Positions 48,452-57,549 of a DNA stretch of 63,662 nucleotides are shown here, in pieces. Each line of letters opens with the position of its first letter. Within the stretch, counting starts at the first letter, position 1. This stretch comes from Armatimonadota bacterium. GTDB lineage: Bacteria > Armatimonadota > JAAZEB01. A program made the translations under genes and the position numbers. The notes under the pieces were generated by a model. The model ran no database searches. It was given only the letters and a program-made list of their open reading frames with translations, and had not been told where the DNA came from. The DNA lies in NCBI GenBank assembly GCA_012512265.1, contig JAAZEM010000065.1, positions 1 through 63,662 on the forward strand, read 5' to 3'.

Positions 48452-49222
48452 GTGAAGCTGCTTGCCCTGGATGTTGGAAACACCAATATCGTCCTCGGGA
48501 TCTTCGAGGACCAGCGCCTGGTCGCATCGTGGCGGCTTTCAACGGACCGTGGTCGCACCGCCGACGAGTACGGTGTTCTGGCCACGCTGATGCTGGCGCA
48601 AGCCGGCATCACCCCCAAAGACGTGGGGGGAATTGCCGTCTGTAGCGTTGTGCCGCCGCTGGACCACACCCTGCGCACCCTGTTGACGCGTACCTTCGAC
48701 GCCCCGATCCTGACCGTGGACCACTCCACCGACACAGGGATCCGCATCTGCTACGAGACACCCAGCGACGTTGGCCCAGATCGGATCGTCAACGCGGCCG
48801 CGGCATACCACCAGGTGGGGGGGCCGTGCGTCGTGGTCGATTTCGGCACAGCCACTACCTTTGACGTCGTCACCGCGAACGGGGAGTATCACGGCGGGGC
48901 GATTGCCCCGGGCATCGGCATCTCAATGGAAGCCCTCTTCGCCCGGGCGGCGCGCCTCCCGCGCATCGATCTGGCACGCCCGCCACGCGTGATCGGGAAG
49001 ACTACGCGCGAGAGCATGCAGTCCGGCTTCGTCTTCGGGTTCGCCGGCCAAGCGGATGCCATCATCTCACGCCTCTGCGCCGAGCTTGGGCCGGAGACGC
49101 GGGTGGTTGCCACGGGCGGCCTGGCAGAGCTGATCGCTCCCGAAACGCAGAGCATCCGCCACGTCCGCCCGGAGCTGACGCTGGAGGGCCTGGAGATCAT
49201 CTGGCGTAGGCAACAGCGCTGA
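48452..49222 (+). CDS. coaX: Type III pantothenate kinase
   Basis: 256 residues, ASKHA fold, first step of coenzyme A synthesis (pantothenate to 4'-phosphopantothenate, no feedback by CoA). LALDVGNTNIVLG at the N-terminus with the catalytic Asp (residue 7), TDEYGVL-like RTADEYGVL, GPDRIVNAAAAY, VVDFGTATTFDVV and GGAIAPGIGISMEALFA are family signatures. I choose GTG 48452, giving the usual VKLLALD start, because the GTG at 48425 would lie inside the promoter spacer. No ribosome site precedes it; the mRNA appears leaderless. Confidence 0.94.
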   Translation: MKLLALDVGNTNIVLGIFEDQRLVASWRLSTDRGRTADEYGVLATLMLAQAGITPKDVGGIAVCSVVPPLDHTLRTLLTRTFDAPILTVDHSTDTGIRICYETPSDVGPDRIVNAAAAYHQVGGPCVVVDFGTATTFDVVTANGEYHGGAIAPGIGISMEALFARAARLPRIDLARPPRVIGKTTRESMQSGFVFGFAGQADAIISRLCAELGPETRVVATGGLAELIAPETQSIRHVRPELTLEGLEIIWRRQQR

Positions 49223-49285
49223 CCGTTTTCCCCGGCGAAGGCCAGGATGCAAGAGCAGCGCGCGGCCTTCACCGGGGCGCCTTTC

Positions 49286-49699
49286 CTAAAAGGCACTGGC
49301 CGGGTTGTAGCGGACGAAAAGATTCGCGTGAGGCCCGGTCTCTGCCGCGGGGAGATAGAGAGTCCGGTAGGGATCCGTGGGCTTGCCGCGCTCGTAGTAG
49401 ATCGGGCGCCCTTCCACGGCGTGCCCGATACGGAACAGCGGCAGCGCCTCGCCAAACCGCCGGGTCTCCACCGCCTCCCAGGCAAGGCCACCATAGGCGA
49501 AGGTGCGCGGCAGGCCACCATACTCCAGGACCGCGGCGACGCTATTCACGTCGAGGGCATCCTTCGGAGAGGGCGTTGCCAGCCCCCTGCGGGAGAGCGC
49601 GAGACCAAAGACGGCCAGCAGAACAAACGCCGCGAGCCCCCCCACAATCCCGGTGCGTAAGCTCATGCCTTGACGAAGCCCGATATCTCGTTGCGACAT
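49286..49699 (-). CDS. Small membrane-anchored protein, function unknown
   Basis: 137 residues. One membrane helix (about 15-36, IVGGLAAFVLLAVFGLAL) near the N-terminus, then an extracytoplasmic domain of about 95 residues with an EYGGLPRTFAYGGLAWEAVETRRF pattern in two overlapping parts (residues about 58-80) and the end LFVRYNPASAF. I do not recognise the family. GGGAGGG lies 6 nt before the ATG 49699. It stands alone between coaX (convergent) and a divergent glycoside-hydrolase-like gene; no promoter is evident in the 245-bp gap. Confidence 0.65.
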   Translation of the reverse strand: MSQRDIGLRQGMSLRTGIVGGLAAFVLLAVFGLALSRRGLATPSPKDALDVNSVAAVLEYGGLPRTFAYGGLAWEAVETRRFGEALPLFRIGHAVEGRPIYYERGKPTDPYRTLYLPAAETGPHANLFVRYNPASAF

Positions 49700-49944
49700 C
49701 CTTGACCCTCCCGTGCTACGTTACCCCGGGCGGGGAGGCCAAAAACGGCGGGCCACCGCGCCACGCCACTTCCATCGCCCAACCCCTCCCTCCGCGTCGT
49801 GACCCCTCGCAAGGCCAGCGGGGCCGCGGGCGGCTTCCGGCTCTACCTGCGCTGAGGGCTTCACCACGCCGCCCACAAGGATCCCCCTCCAGTGGGGCGA
49901 ACAGGGGGATCAAACCTGGCTTTGCTGCATGAGGGAGGCTGACG

Positions 49945-52734
49945 ATGAGAGTACTTCCGCTGCTGATCCTGGCCGTTGGTATCTGCTGTCTGCCGGGCGC
50001 GGCACGCGCCGGCGAGCGTTTTGAGATCGAACCGGTGGCCTATGCCGATCCCGCGGCCGCCCAGGCCGCCTGGGAACCGCAATTCGGCTCGCAGCCGGTG
50101 ATGCTGGCCCCGGAGAAGACCCCGGACGGAAAGCCCGCGCTCGCGCTACCATGCGACATGGCGCAGTTGGACGAACGCGCCTGCTGGGACCGCGCTGTCA
50201 CGCTGGATCTCTCCCGCTTCGGGCGCATCGCTTTCTGGGTGAAGGTGGAGGGCAGCCGCTCGGCCATCTCAGGCACCAACATCTACTTCAACGCGGGCGG
50301 CGGGTGGTATGGCAGCGGGTTCTCGCTCCCCTCCACCGGCTGGCGCAAGATCGTGATCGACCGCGGCGCGTTCCGCACCGAGGACTCGCCGGAGGGCTGG
50401 AACGCGATCAAAGCGATCCGCATCTCTTTCTGGAAGGGGCAGCCCAACAAGACCACCGTCTACTTTGGCGGATTGGAGGCGATCGCTAGCGACGTGGTCC
50501 TCGTCCGCAACTCGCGCGCCGGGAAAGAGGCGGAAAACTCCACGCAGCAGACGGCCCACATCCTGAAGCGCGCCGGCATCGACTGCGGCACGATCGACGA
50601 CCTCGATGTGGAAGCGGGCCTGCTGAAGGGGAAACGGATCGCCATCTACCCGCACAACCCGAAGCCGTCCGAGAAGGAGTTGGAGCAGCTGCGGGCGTTC
50701 ATCGCTGAAGGGGGCAAGCTGCTGGCCTGCTACTCCCTGCCTCCTGGCATCGCGGCGATACTGGGGCTGGAGAACGCCGGCTGGCAAATCCAGAAGTACC
50801 CCGGCCAGTTCAGCGCCATGCGCTTCGTTGCCGAGAGACCGGCCGGCCTACCGGCGGAGGCAAAGCAGGCATCCTGGAACGTGACGATTGCTCGTCCTGC
50901 AGCCAAGGGAGCGCGTGTCCTCGCGTGGTGGTTCGACCAGGGGGGCAAGGAGACCGGCATCCCCGCCATCCTCCTGAGCGATAAGGGCGCCTTTATCTCG
51001 CACATCCTCCTGCGCGATGATCCAGAGAACAAAGACCGCCTGGTGCGCGCGCTGCTGGGCCATTTTGACCCGCGCGTCTGGGAAGATGTCGCGGGGAGCG
51101 CCGTGGCGGCGGTGGGCCAAGTGTCGCAATGGGATAAGTTCGCGGATGCCGAGACAGGCATCCTGGAGCGCGCGAAGGCCGCCGGGCGCACGGGAGCTGT
51201 CACCCCGGAGCTGGCCGCTGCGCGCGCTGCCTGGGAGAAGGCTCAGGCCCTTCTCCAGGCAAAACGGTACTCCGAAGTTCTGGAGCCGGCTGCGGAAGCG
51301 CGGCGGAGGCTGCATGCCGCCTATGCCCGCTGCCAGCCTGCGCGCGAGGGTGAGTTCCGCGCCCTGTGGTGCCACTCGGCCTACGGCGTCTCCGGGCTCA
51401 CCTGGGAGGAAGCGATCCGGCGGCTGAAGGAGAACGGCTTCAACGCCGTGGTGCCCAACATGCTGTGGGGCGGCGTGGCGGACTATCCGAGCAAGGTGCT
51501 CCCAGTTCGCGCATCTGTGGCTGAGCGCGGCGATCAGATCGCCCTGTGCGTGGAAGCAGCCAAGAAGCACGGCGTGGAGGTCCATGTCTGGAAGGTGAAC
51601 TGGAACTGCTCCGGCGCCCCTAAGGAGTTTGTCGACCGGATGCGCGCCGAGGGCCGCCTCCAGAAAACAAGCGCCGGCGAGGAGCAGCCGTGGCTCTGCC
51701 CATCCCATCCGGAGAACTTCAAGCTGGAGCTCGAATCGATGCTCGAAGTGGTACGCAATTACGACGTGGATGGCATCCACTTCGACTACATCCGCTATCC
51801 GGGCAGCGACAACTGCTTCTGCGATGGCTGCCGCCAGCGTTTCGAGGAGAGCGCCGGTGTGAAGGTGGAGAAGTGGCCGCAGGATGCTCGCCGGGGTGGC
51901 GTCCACTACGAGGCCTATCAGGAGTTCCGGCGCGGGAACATCACCCGTCTGGTGAAAGCGGTGGCCGAGGGCTCGCGCGCGATCAAGCCGTGGGTCAAGA
52001 TCTCCGCCGCCGTCTTCAGCACCTGGCCGGGGTGCCGCGATAGCGTCGCGCAAGACTGGGGCCACTGGGTGGAGCAGGGCTATCTCGACTTCGTCTGCCC
52101 GATGAACTACACCAACTATGACGACGGTTATCGCACCACGGTGCAGATTCAGCGCGACCTGATCGCGGCACGCATCCCCTTCTATCCCGGGGTCGGCGCC
52201 TCGGCCCCCGGTCTCCCGGTGACGCAGGTGATCGACCAGATCCAGATCGGGCGCGCCGAGGGCTCCGACGGCTTCATCATCTTCAATTACGCCGGCGAGG
52301 TGGCCCACGAGCATGTGCCCACTCTTGGCTTGGGCACCACTCAGGGGGAAACCACTCCCCCGCACAACGCCCCCGTGATCGAGTGGCGGGTGGTACCTGG
52401 CAGCCAGACTGCCTCCGGTGCCGTGATGCCGGACGAGCCGGTGCAGATCGAGGCAACGGTGACGACACGCGGGTCGCTGCGCGAAGCGATCCGCTCCGCC
52501 GAAGCCACCGTGAGCCTGACTGCCCTGGATGGCACGCCGGTGGTGGAGCTGGGGAAAACGACCGCCGGAGGCCCGGCTGCGCGTGGCCAGGTGAGGCTGC
52601 CGGCTGGCCTCTACCGGGTGGTCGCCCGCGGCCGGATGACACTGGCCAGCGGCCAGACGCGGGAGTTCACCGCCCGCGGGCCATTCGTGCGCGTGGGTGT
52701 GGGATGGCCGGACCCGGATCGGGCCGGCAACTAG
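49945..52734 (+). CDS. Secreted glycoside-hydrolase-like protein (GHL10 type)
   Basis: 929 residues. Signal peptide cleaved near residue 22 (GAARA-GE). An N-terminal carbohydrate-binding-like beta domain (about 30-180), a Rossmann-like domain (about 185-380; possible beta-galactosidase-trimerisation type) and a helical stretch lead to the GHL10-like TIM barrel (about 465-790): GEFRALWCHSAYG, NGFNAVVPNMLW, and DGIHFDYIRYPGSDN, where the Asp pair is typical of this family. A CFCDGC motif follows. A C-terminal beta domain (about 800-929) closes it. The substrate is unknown; related proteins are predicted glycosidases, some on amino-sugar polymers. GGGAGG precedes the ATG. Confidence 0.82.
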   Translation: MRVLPLLILAVGICCLPGAARAGERFEIEPVAYADPAAAQAAWEPQFGSQPVMLAPEKTPDGKPALALPCDMAQLDERACWDRAVTLDLSRFGRIAFWVKVEGSRSAISGTNIYFNAGGGWYGSGFSLPSTGWRKIVIDRGAFRTEDSPEGWNAIKAIRISFWKGQPNKTTVYFGGLEAIASDVVLVRNSRAGKEAENSTQQTAHILKRAGIDCGTIDDLDVEAGLLKGKRIAIYPHNPKPSEKELEQLRAFIAEGGKLLACYSLPPGIAAILGLENAGWQIQKYPGQFSAMRFVAERPAGLPAEAKQASWNVTIARPAAKGARVLAWWFDQGGKETGIPAILLSDKGAFISHILLRDDPENKDRLVRALLGHFDPRVWEDVAGSAVAAVGQVSQWDKFADAETGILERAKAAGRTGAVTPELAAARAAWEKAQALLQAKRYSEVLEPAAEARRRLHAAYARCQPAREGEFRALWCHSAYGVSGLTWEEAIRRLKENGFNAVVPNMLWGGVADYPSKVLPVRASVAERGDQIALCVEAAKKHGVEVHVWKVNWNCSGAPKEFVDRMRAEGRLQKTSAGEEQPWLCPSHPENFKLELESMLEVVRNYDVDGIHFDYIRYPGSDNCFCDGCRQRFEESAGVKVEKWPQDARRGGVHYEAYQEFRRGNITRLVKAVAEGSRAIKPWVKISAAVFSTWPGCRDSVAQDWGHWVEQGYLDFVCPMNYTNYDDGYRTTVQIQRDLIAARIPFYPGVGASAPGLPVTQVIDQIQIGRAEGSDGFIIFNYAGEVAHEHVPTLGLGTTQGETTPPHNAPVIEWRVVPGSQTASGAVMPDEPVQIEATVTTRGSLREAIRSAEATVSLTALDGTPVVELGKTTAGGPAARGQVRLPAGLYRVVARGRMTLASGQTREFTARGPFVRVGVGWPDPDRAGN

Positions 52735-52760
52735 CTGGTTGATATGCCGCGCCCGCAGGT

Positions 52761-52785
52761 GTGGGCGGCCCGCGTGGCCGCCCAC
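52761..52785. terminator. Bidirectional hairpin between convergent hydrolase genes
   Basis: GTGGGCGGCC (52761-52770) and GGCCGCCCAC (52776-52785) form a perfect 10-bp stem with loop CGCGT, between the stops of two convergent genes. No U-tract. Confidence 0.5.
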
Positions 52786-52790
52786 CGGGC

Positions 52791-54833
52791 CTAACCCTCG
52801 CAGATGCGCACAATCGCCAGGTATTCGAGCTCTGGCACCACGAAGCGGCAGATGCCCTCCTCGTAGGAGAAGGGGAGCTTCTGCCCCTGCGGCTCGCAAA
52901 CAACGCGCTCCGGCTTGCGGCAGCGCACGGCGCACGCGATGTCGCGCAGTGGATCGACGCGCTCGATACCGGCAATGGCGCCTGGCCCTCCTTGGTGTCC
53001 CGGGGCGTAGTGGATCAGGTTGAGGAGCAGAACGCTCCCCTTGCGCATCAGATTGGCCTCCACCCGCCCGGAAGCTTCGATCTCGTAAGGCAGAGTGGGA
53101 TCGGCATAGCGCAACACCGCTTCGACAAACTGACGCAGCCAGTGGTGATGGGTGCGCCAGTAAATCTCAAAGAGCGAGGCCGCAATGTAGATCGCCTGCC
53201 CCTCGCCATAGCGGTGGAGCGTGGCGAAGGAGAAGGGGGAGCGCGCATCATCCGGCGGCGGGGGCGACCGGAAAGCACGCCCGGGCGGCTGGTGCTGAGC
53301 AACCGGGTAGATCAGCGCCGCCAACTCTTGGGCACCTTCCCGGCGCACTTTGTAGACCTGGCCGCGTACCTGCAACGGGATTTCCGCCGTCTCGCCCCTC
53401 ACCTCCTCCGCGGGCAGGAAATGCGCGATATCGAAGCTGAGCGGCTCGAGATAGCGAATGCCAAACACATCCTCGAGGTGGAACTGCCCCCCTTGTAACA
53501 GCGACTTCCCGACGGCTACCAGCGTACCGCCATCGGCAACATACCGGCGCAGGCGTTCGTGCATCCCCGGCTGGTAGGCGCCCGGCTCGGGAAGGATCAG
53601 GATCGGGAAGCGGTGGATGTCCTCCGCGAGCACGCTGTAGAGCAGATCCACCTGGATATGGCTCTCGACGAGCAGCTGATGCGCGCCACGCCAGGGCGCG
53701 GGGCCCTGTTGCCCGGTGCGCGCCTCGCCCAATGCGAAGCCGAGGGGCAGCTCCGGGTCGGGCACCGGAAGCAGCACCACGGCATGGCGCACGCTCTCTG
53801 CGCCCGCAAGCACCTCCTCGCGGTCGGCCACAAAGCCGAATGCCTGGGAAAAGGCGTCGTAAACAGGGGCTTGAAGCGTGCCATCGACGTTCACCTGGTC
53901 GCCCGCGCTGGCGACAACGCCATTGCCGATCATCGCCGCGAACTCGGTCGTCAGTTGCGGCGTGGGCTTGAGCGTCATGTCACCCCAGCTCTGATAGAAG
54001 CGGACCGTCATCACCTGGGAGTCGAGGATGTCGTTGCGGGCGACGCGGGCGGCATAGCTTTGCCCCAGGTAATCGCCAGGGCGCGGCTGCGCCTCCCAGA
54101 CGCCAATCTCGCACAGCTCCTTCACAGGCAGCGAGACCTCGGAGGTGCCTACATCGTTCATGCAGATGACGAGTGCCGGATCCGTGCTGGCAATCAGGTC
54201 GCGGATCTCCTGGAGATAGCTAACCAAGGTACGCATCGCCAGGCGGGCCCGTAGGTCACGCGGCAATGAGGGGGTGAGGTCGATGTCATACTCCACCTTC
54301 CATCGCCGCCGGCAAAAGGCGCAAAAACAGAGGTTGTCTCCGATGTAGGGCATTGGGATGTCAAGGAAGAAGCCGTCCACCGGATACCCGATGGCGATCT
54401 CGGCAAGCTGCGGGATCACCAGCTCGTCTTTGTAGGGCGTGTTCATGCAGAGGGTACCCCACGGCCGATCCTCGCCAAAGGTACGCCCTTCGGCATCGAT
54501 GAAGCGCCAGGCAGGGTTCTCATCCCAGGCACGCTTGTCCCAGCAGAGGGAATAGTAGGCCAGCGTCTTGATGCCGCGCATGCGGCACTCGCACGCCGTC
54601 TCCATCAGGAGATCCTGGGGCAGCCGCTGATGCTTGTGTCCCGCCTTCGTGTTGTAGTAGGAGTTGCCGAAGTGGCACTTGGCGAAGAGGGCTACGAGAT
54701 TGACGCGCCCCTTCTCCAGTTGGTCCACGAACGCCCGGGCGTCGAAGTTCTTGAACGCCGTGGGCGGAAACTCCGGCAGATGGCAGTCCAGATGGAGTTG
54801 TCGGCCGTGAGCACGAAACCACGAGCAGCGCAT
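52791..54833 (-). CDS. Cytoplasmic glycoside-hydrolase-like protein (GHL6/beta-galactosidase-like)
   Basis: 680 residues, no signal peptide. A TIM-barrel-like domain (about 1-310) with RVNLVALFAKCHFGNSYY and PVDGFFLDIPMPY, where Asp would be catalytic or metal-binding; a CFCAFCRRRW motif follows the second. A central domain (about 340-560, ILPEPGAYQPGMHERLRRYVADGG) resembles the trimerisation domain of GH42 beta-galactosidases. A C-terminal beta part ends in FVVPELEYLAIVRI. The layout fits hypothetical glycosyl hydrolase 6. It shares a Cys-rich CFC-x-x-C motif with the secreted neighbour on the other strand. GGGAGG precedes the ATG. Substrate unknown. Confidence 0.78.
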   Translation of the reverse strand: MRCSWFRAHGRQLHLDCHLPEFPPTAFKNFDARAFVDQLEKGRVNLVALFAKCHFGNSYYNTKAGHKHQRLPQDLLMETACECRMRGIKTLAYYSLCWDKRAWDENPAWRFIDAEGRTFGEDRPWGTLCMNTPYKDELVIPQLAEIAIGYPVDGFFLDIPMPYIGDNLCFCAFCRRRWKVEYDIDLTPSLPRDLRARLAMRTLVSYLQEIRDLIASTDPALVICMNDVGTSEVSLPVKELCEIGVWEAQPRPGDYLGQSYAARVARNDILDSQVMTVRFYQSWGDMTLKPTPQLTTEFAAMIGNGVVASAGDQVNVDGTLQAPVYDAFSQAFGFVADREEVLAGAESVRHAVVLLPVPDPELPLGFALGEARTGQQGPAPWRGAHQLLVESHIQVDLLYSVLAEDIHRFPILILPEPGAYQPGMHERLRRYVADGGTLVAVGKSLLQGGQFHLEDVFGIRYLEPLSFDIAHFLPAEEVRGETAEIPLQVRGQVYKVRREGAQELAALIYPVAQHQPPGRAFRSPPPPDDARSPFSFATLHRYGEGQAIYIAASLFEIYWRTHHHWLRQFVEAVLRYADPTLPYEIEASGRVEANLMRKGSVLLLNLIHYAPGHQGGPGAIAGIERVDPLRDIACAVRCRKPERVVCEPQGQKLPFSYEEGICRFVVPELEYLAIVRICEG

Positions 54834-55058
54834 CAGGGATTCCCTCCCCTTCGTCTGGCATCTTCCGGGGCGCGCTGCTCCCGAGCCCGGCCGCAATCGC
54901 CGCCAAGGACGCGGATGAGGACGCCCAGGTCCTGGCACCGCTGCCTCGCAGACCGATTGGCGAGACTCCGGCCGCAGTCACGCACCCTCGCCGCCGTAAT
55001 TCGCCATTAGGCCGCAACCTCCCCTGCGGCGAGAGCAGAGCAGGGGTCTCTCCCGTTA

Positions 55059-56480
55059 TCAGCGAGGCGCGCGGCGCGCCTCGCGCCCGCGGACCAGCGA
55101 AGGGATGATTCCCGCCGTGGCGATGCCACCTGCGACCAGGAAGGCCGATTTCAGGGCGACACCAAAGGTATCGTCCGGAGCAATCCCGGCGTCGATGAGT
55201 TGCCCGCTGCGAAGAGCGATCACCGCCCCCGCGAGGGCGATCCCCATCACCATGCCCACGGTGCGGACGGTCGAGATCATCCCCGAGGCAACGCCGAGGC
55301 GCTGGGGAGGCACCGCCCCCATGATCGCGCTGCTGTTTGGCGAGGTGAAAAGCCCGTTACCCAGCCCCACAAGGATGAGGCGCACTGTGATCTCGGCGGG
55401 GGTCGACTCGGGATGGAGCCCGCGGAGAAGGAAGAGCGCCACTGCCACACTCGCCATCCCGGCCGACGAGAGGATGCGCGAGCCAATTCGGTCCGAGATC
55501 CACCCGCTGATGGGAGAGACGACCACCATCGTGAGCGGGACCACGGTGAGCATCAGGCCCATCTGGGCCGTGGTGTAGCCGCGCACATGCTGGAGGTAGA
55601 ACGGCATGACGAAGGTCACCGTCGCAATCGCCATATAGGAGATCACCGCGCTGCTGCTCGCCGCGGAGAAGAGGCGGTTTCGGAAGAGCGACAGGTCCAT
55701 CGTTGGATGAGGCACACGCATCTCGATGCGGATAAAGAGGATCAGGCTCGCGAGGGAGAGCGCGAACAACCCCACGGTGGGGGTGGATGACCAGCCCCAT
55801 GCTTCTCCCCGACTGAGCGCCAGGAGAAGCGCGGTGAGGCTGGAGAGAAGTGCGAGCGCACCGGGGAGATCAAAGCGCTCGTTGTTGGCCACAGGCGAAT
55901 CGGGGCGAAGCAGGCGGCTTGCGAGGAGGATACCGATGACGCCTATCGGGAGGTTGATGGTGAAGATGGAGCGCCACCCAAACGCATGGATTAGCAGGCC
56001 GCCGAGCGAAGGGCCGACGGTGAGCCCTGCGCCCACGATCGTGCCGTTCAGGCCCATCGCCTTGCCCCGCTCCGACCGCGGAAACGCGGCGGTGAGTATG
56101 GCGGCGCCGTTCGACGCGAGCATCGCCGCGCCGGCACCTTGCACCACCCGGAACAGGATCAGCGCGTGGATCCCTTGGGCCAGGGCGCACAGCAGTGACC
56201 CGAGGGTGAAGATGGCGAACCCCACGTTGTAGACGCGCTTATGCCCCACCATGTCGGAAAGCCGGCCCATGCTGATGAGCAGCCCGGCGAGCGCCAGCAT
56301 GTAGGCCATAGCGACCCATTCGACGGTCGTGATCTCCACCCCGAACTCATGGCCGAGCGTGGGCATCGCCAGGTTCACGATGCTGGAATCGAGGGTGGAC
56401 ATGAAGGTGCCGATCGCCACGGCGATCAGGGCTTTCCACTTGTAATCGAGACGCGACGGCGAGGCGGGATCGGTCAACAT
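55059..56480 (-). CDS. MFS transporter, DHA2/EmrB-QacA type multidrug exporter
   Basis: 473 residues and 14 predicted membrane helices. The N-terminal motif FMSTLDSSIVNLAMPTL, motif A GRLSDMVGHKRVY, LFRVVQGAGAAMLASN and motif C-like GPSLGGLLIHAFGWRSIF identify the DHA2 drug:proton antiporter group. The start at 56480 has GGAGAG upstream; the ATG at 56504 lies in the -10 box and is excluded. No regulator is adjacent. It is divergent from the sugar isomerase gene; substrates unknown. The gap of 226 bp before the hydrolase gene shows only a weak GCAGGGG/CCCCTGC inverted repeat near 55028-55060. Confidence 0.9.
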   Translation of the reverse strand: MLTDPASPSRLDYKWKALIAVAIGTFMSTLDSSIVNLAMPTLGHEFGVEITTVEWVAMAYMLALAGLLISMGRLSDMVGHKRVYNVGFAIFTLGSLLCALAQGIHALILFRVVQGAGAAMLASNGAAILTAAFPRSERGKAMGLNGTIVGAGLTVGPSLGGLLIHAFGWRSIFTINLPIGVIGILLASRLLRPDSPVANNERFDLPGALALLSSLTALLLALSRGEAWGWSSTPTVGLFALSLASLILFIRIEMRVPHPTMDLSLFRNRLFSAASSSAVISYMAIATVTFVMPFYLQHVRGYTTAQMGLMLTVVPLTMVVVSPISGWISDRIGSRILSSAGMASVAVALFLLRGLHPESTPAEITVRLILVGLGNGLFTSPNSSAIMGAVPPQRLGVASGMISTVRTVGMVMGIALAGAVIALRSGQLIDAGIAPDDTFGVALKSAFLVAGGIATAGIIPSLVRGREARRAPR

Positions 56481-56502
56481 CAGGTTCTTTCTCTCCGACG
56501 GC

Positions 56503-56532
56503 ATTCTACCACGGCGGGAGAGATCGGCGCAA
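56503..56532 (-). promoter_or_regulatory. Promoter of the MFS gene
   Basis: On the minus strand TTGCGC (56532-56527), 18-bp spacer, TAGAAT (56508-56503). The predicted start near 56496 leaves a short leader with GGAGAG before the ATG 56480. Confidence 0.55.
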
Positions 56533-56703
56533 GGTTGTGAAGGGCCCCACGCCGAACGTGGAGAGCAGCACCAGGCATGACCTAGCCGCCCGCTCGCATG
56601 GGCAGGGGTGGCAACACGCGGGCGTGAACACCCGCGCCGCGACAAGCAGCCCGCGCTCCATGCCGGGTGCGACATCCGTGAAGAGATTGGAGCGGAGGAA
56701 GAG

Positions 56704-57456
56704 ATGGCACAGCCCAGAATCGGGATCCAGTTGATCATCTATGGGAAGCGGTGGCAGGAGGACCTGGCGGGAGTTCTGCGCGAGGTCGCCGGCGCCGGCT
56801 ACGACGGGATCGAGTGCGGCGATCTGGCCGCCTACTACCCGGTCGAGCAGATCAGCCAGCTCCTCGCTGAAACCGGCCTGCAGCTCGTGGGCGTTCATGC
56901 CGGTTTCAACAACGTGGCAGACCCCTCGAAGCTGAACGCGAGCCTCGATCTGGTGACCGCGTTGGGCGGCAGCTACCTCGTCTGCTCCGGCGTTGGGCAG
57001 ATTCAGGGGATCGAGACCTACGACCAGGCAGCCGGCGTCTTCAACAAGGCCGGCGAGGTATGCCGCGAGCGCGGGGTGACCTTCTGCTATCACAACCACG
57101 CCTGGGAGTTTGAGGAGCTCGGCGGTGAGAAGGGGATCCATCGCTTGATCGCGCGCACTGATCCTGCGCTGGTGCAGCTCTGCGTGGATCTCTACTGGGT
57201 CCACATCGGCGGCGAGAACCCCGTCTCGTTCGTCGAGCGCTACGCTGAGAGAGTCGGCTATTACCACGTCAAGGATGGGGCTAAGGGCAGCTTCACCGAA
57301 CTGGGCCGAGGAACGGTTGACCTGCCGAATGCCCTCCGGGCCGCGCTGCGCACGAATCCAGACTGGCTGGTGTATGAGCAGGACCGCACGGACAAAGAGC
57401 CAGCGCAATCGATCATGGAGAGCCGGCAGTACCTGCGCGATACAATCGGTCTCTGA
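56704..57456 (+). CDS. Sugar phosphate isomerase/epimerase (xylose-isomerase-like TIM barrel)
   Basis: 250 residues, AP-endonuclease-2 family TIM barrel. IGIQLIIYGKRW at the N-terminus, GYDGIECGDL, FCYHNHAWEFEEL (His-x-His-x-x-x-Glu metal site), VQLCVDLYWVHIGG (Asp ligand) and YYHVKDG are typical of the sugar isomerase/epimerase family. Metal-dependent isomerisation of a sugar or inositol derivative is likely; compare the inosose-type members. ATG 56704 has GGAGGAAGAG upstream. It may work with the Gfo/Idh/MocA enzymes elsewhere in the window. Substrate unknown. Confidence 0.9.
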   Translation: MAQPRIGIQLIIYGKRWQEDLAGVLREVAGAGYDGIECGDLAAYYPVEQISQLLAETGLQLVGVHAGFNNVADPSKLNASLDLVTALGGSYLVCSGVGQIQGIETYDQAAGVFNKAGEVCRERGVTFCYHNHAWEFEELGGEKGIHRLIARTDPALVQLCVDLYWVHIGGENPVSFVERYAERVGYYHVKDGAKGSFTELGRGTVDLPNALRAALRTNPDWLVYEQDRTDKEPAQSIMESRQYLRDTIGL

Positions 57457-57549
57457 TCGCTTCGGAATCTGGGGCGGGGGCATGGAGCCAGGGAGGCAGC
57501 AAGCCGCGCGCCTCCTGAAGCCCGTCACATTGCGCCCGCCCTGGAGTGC

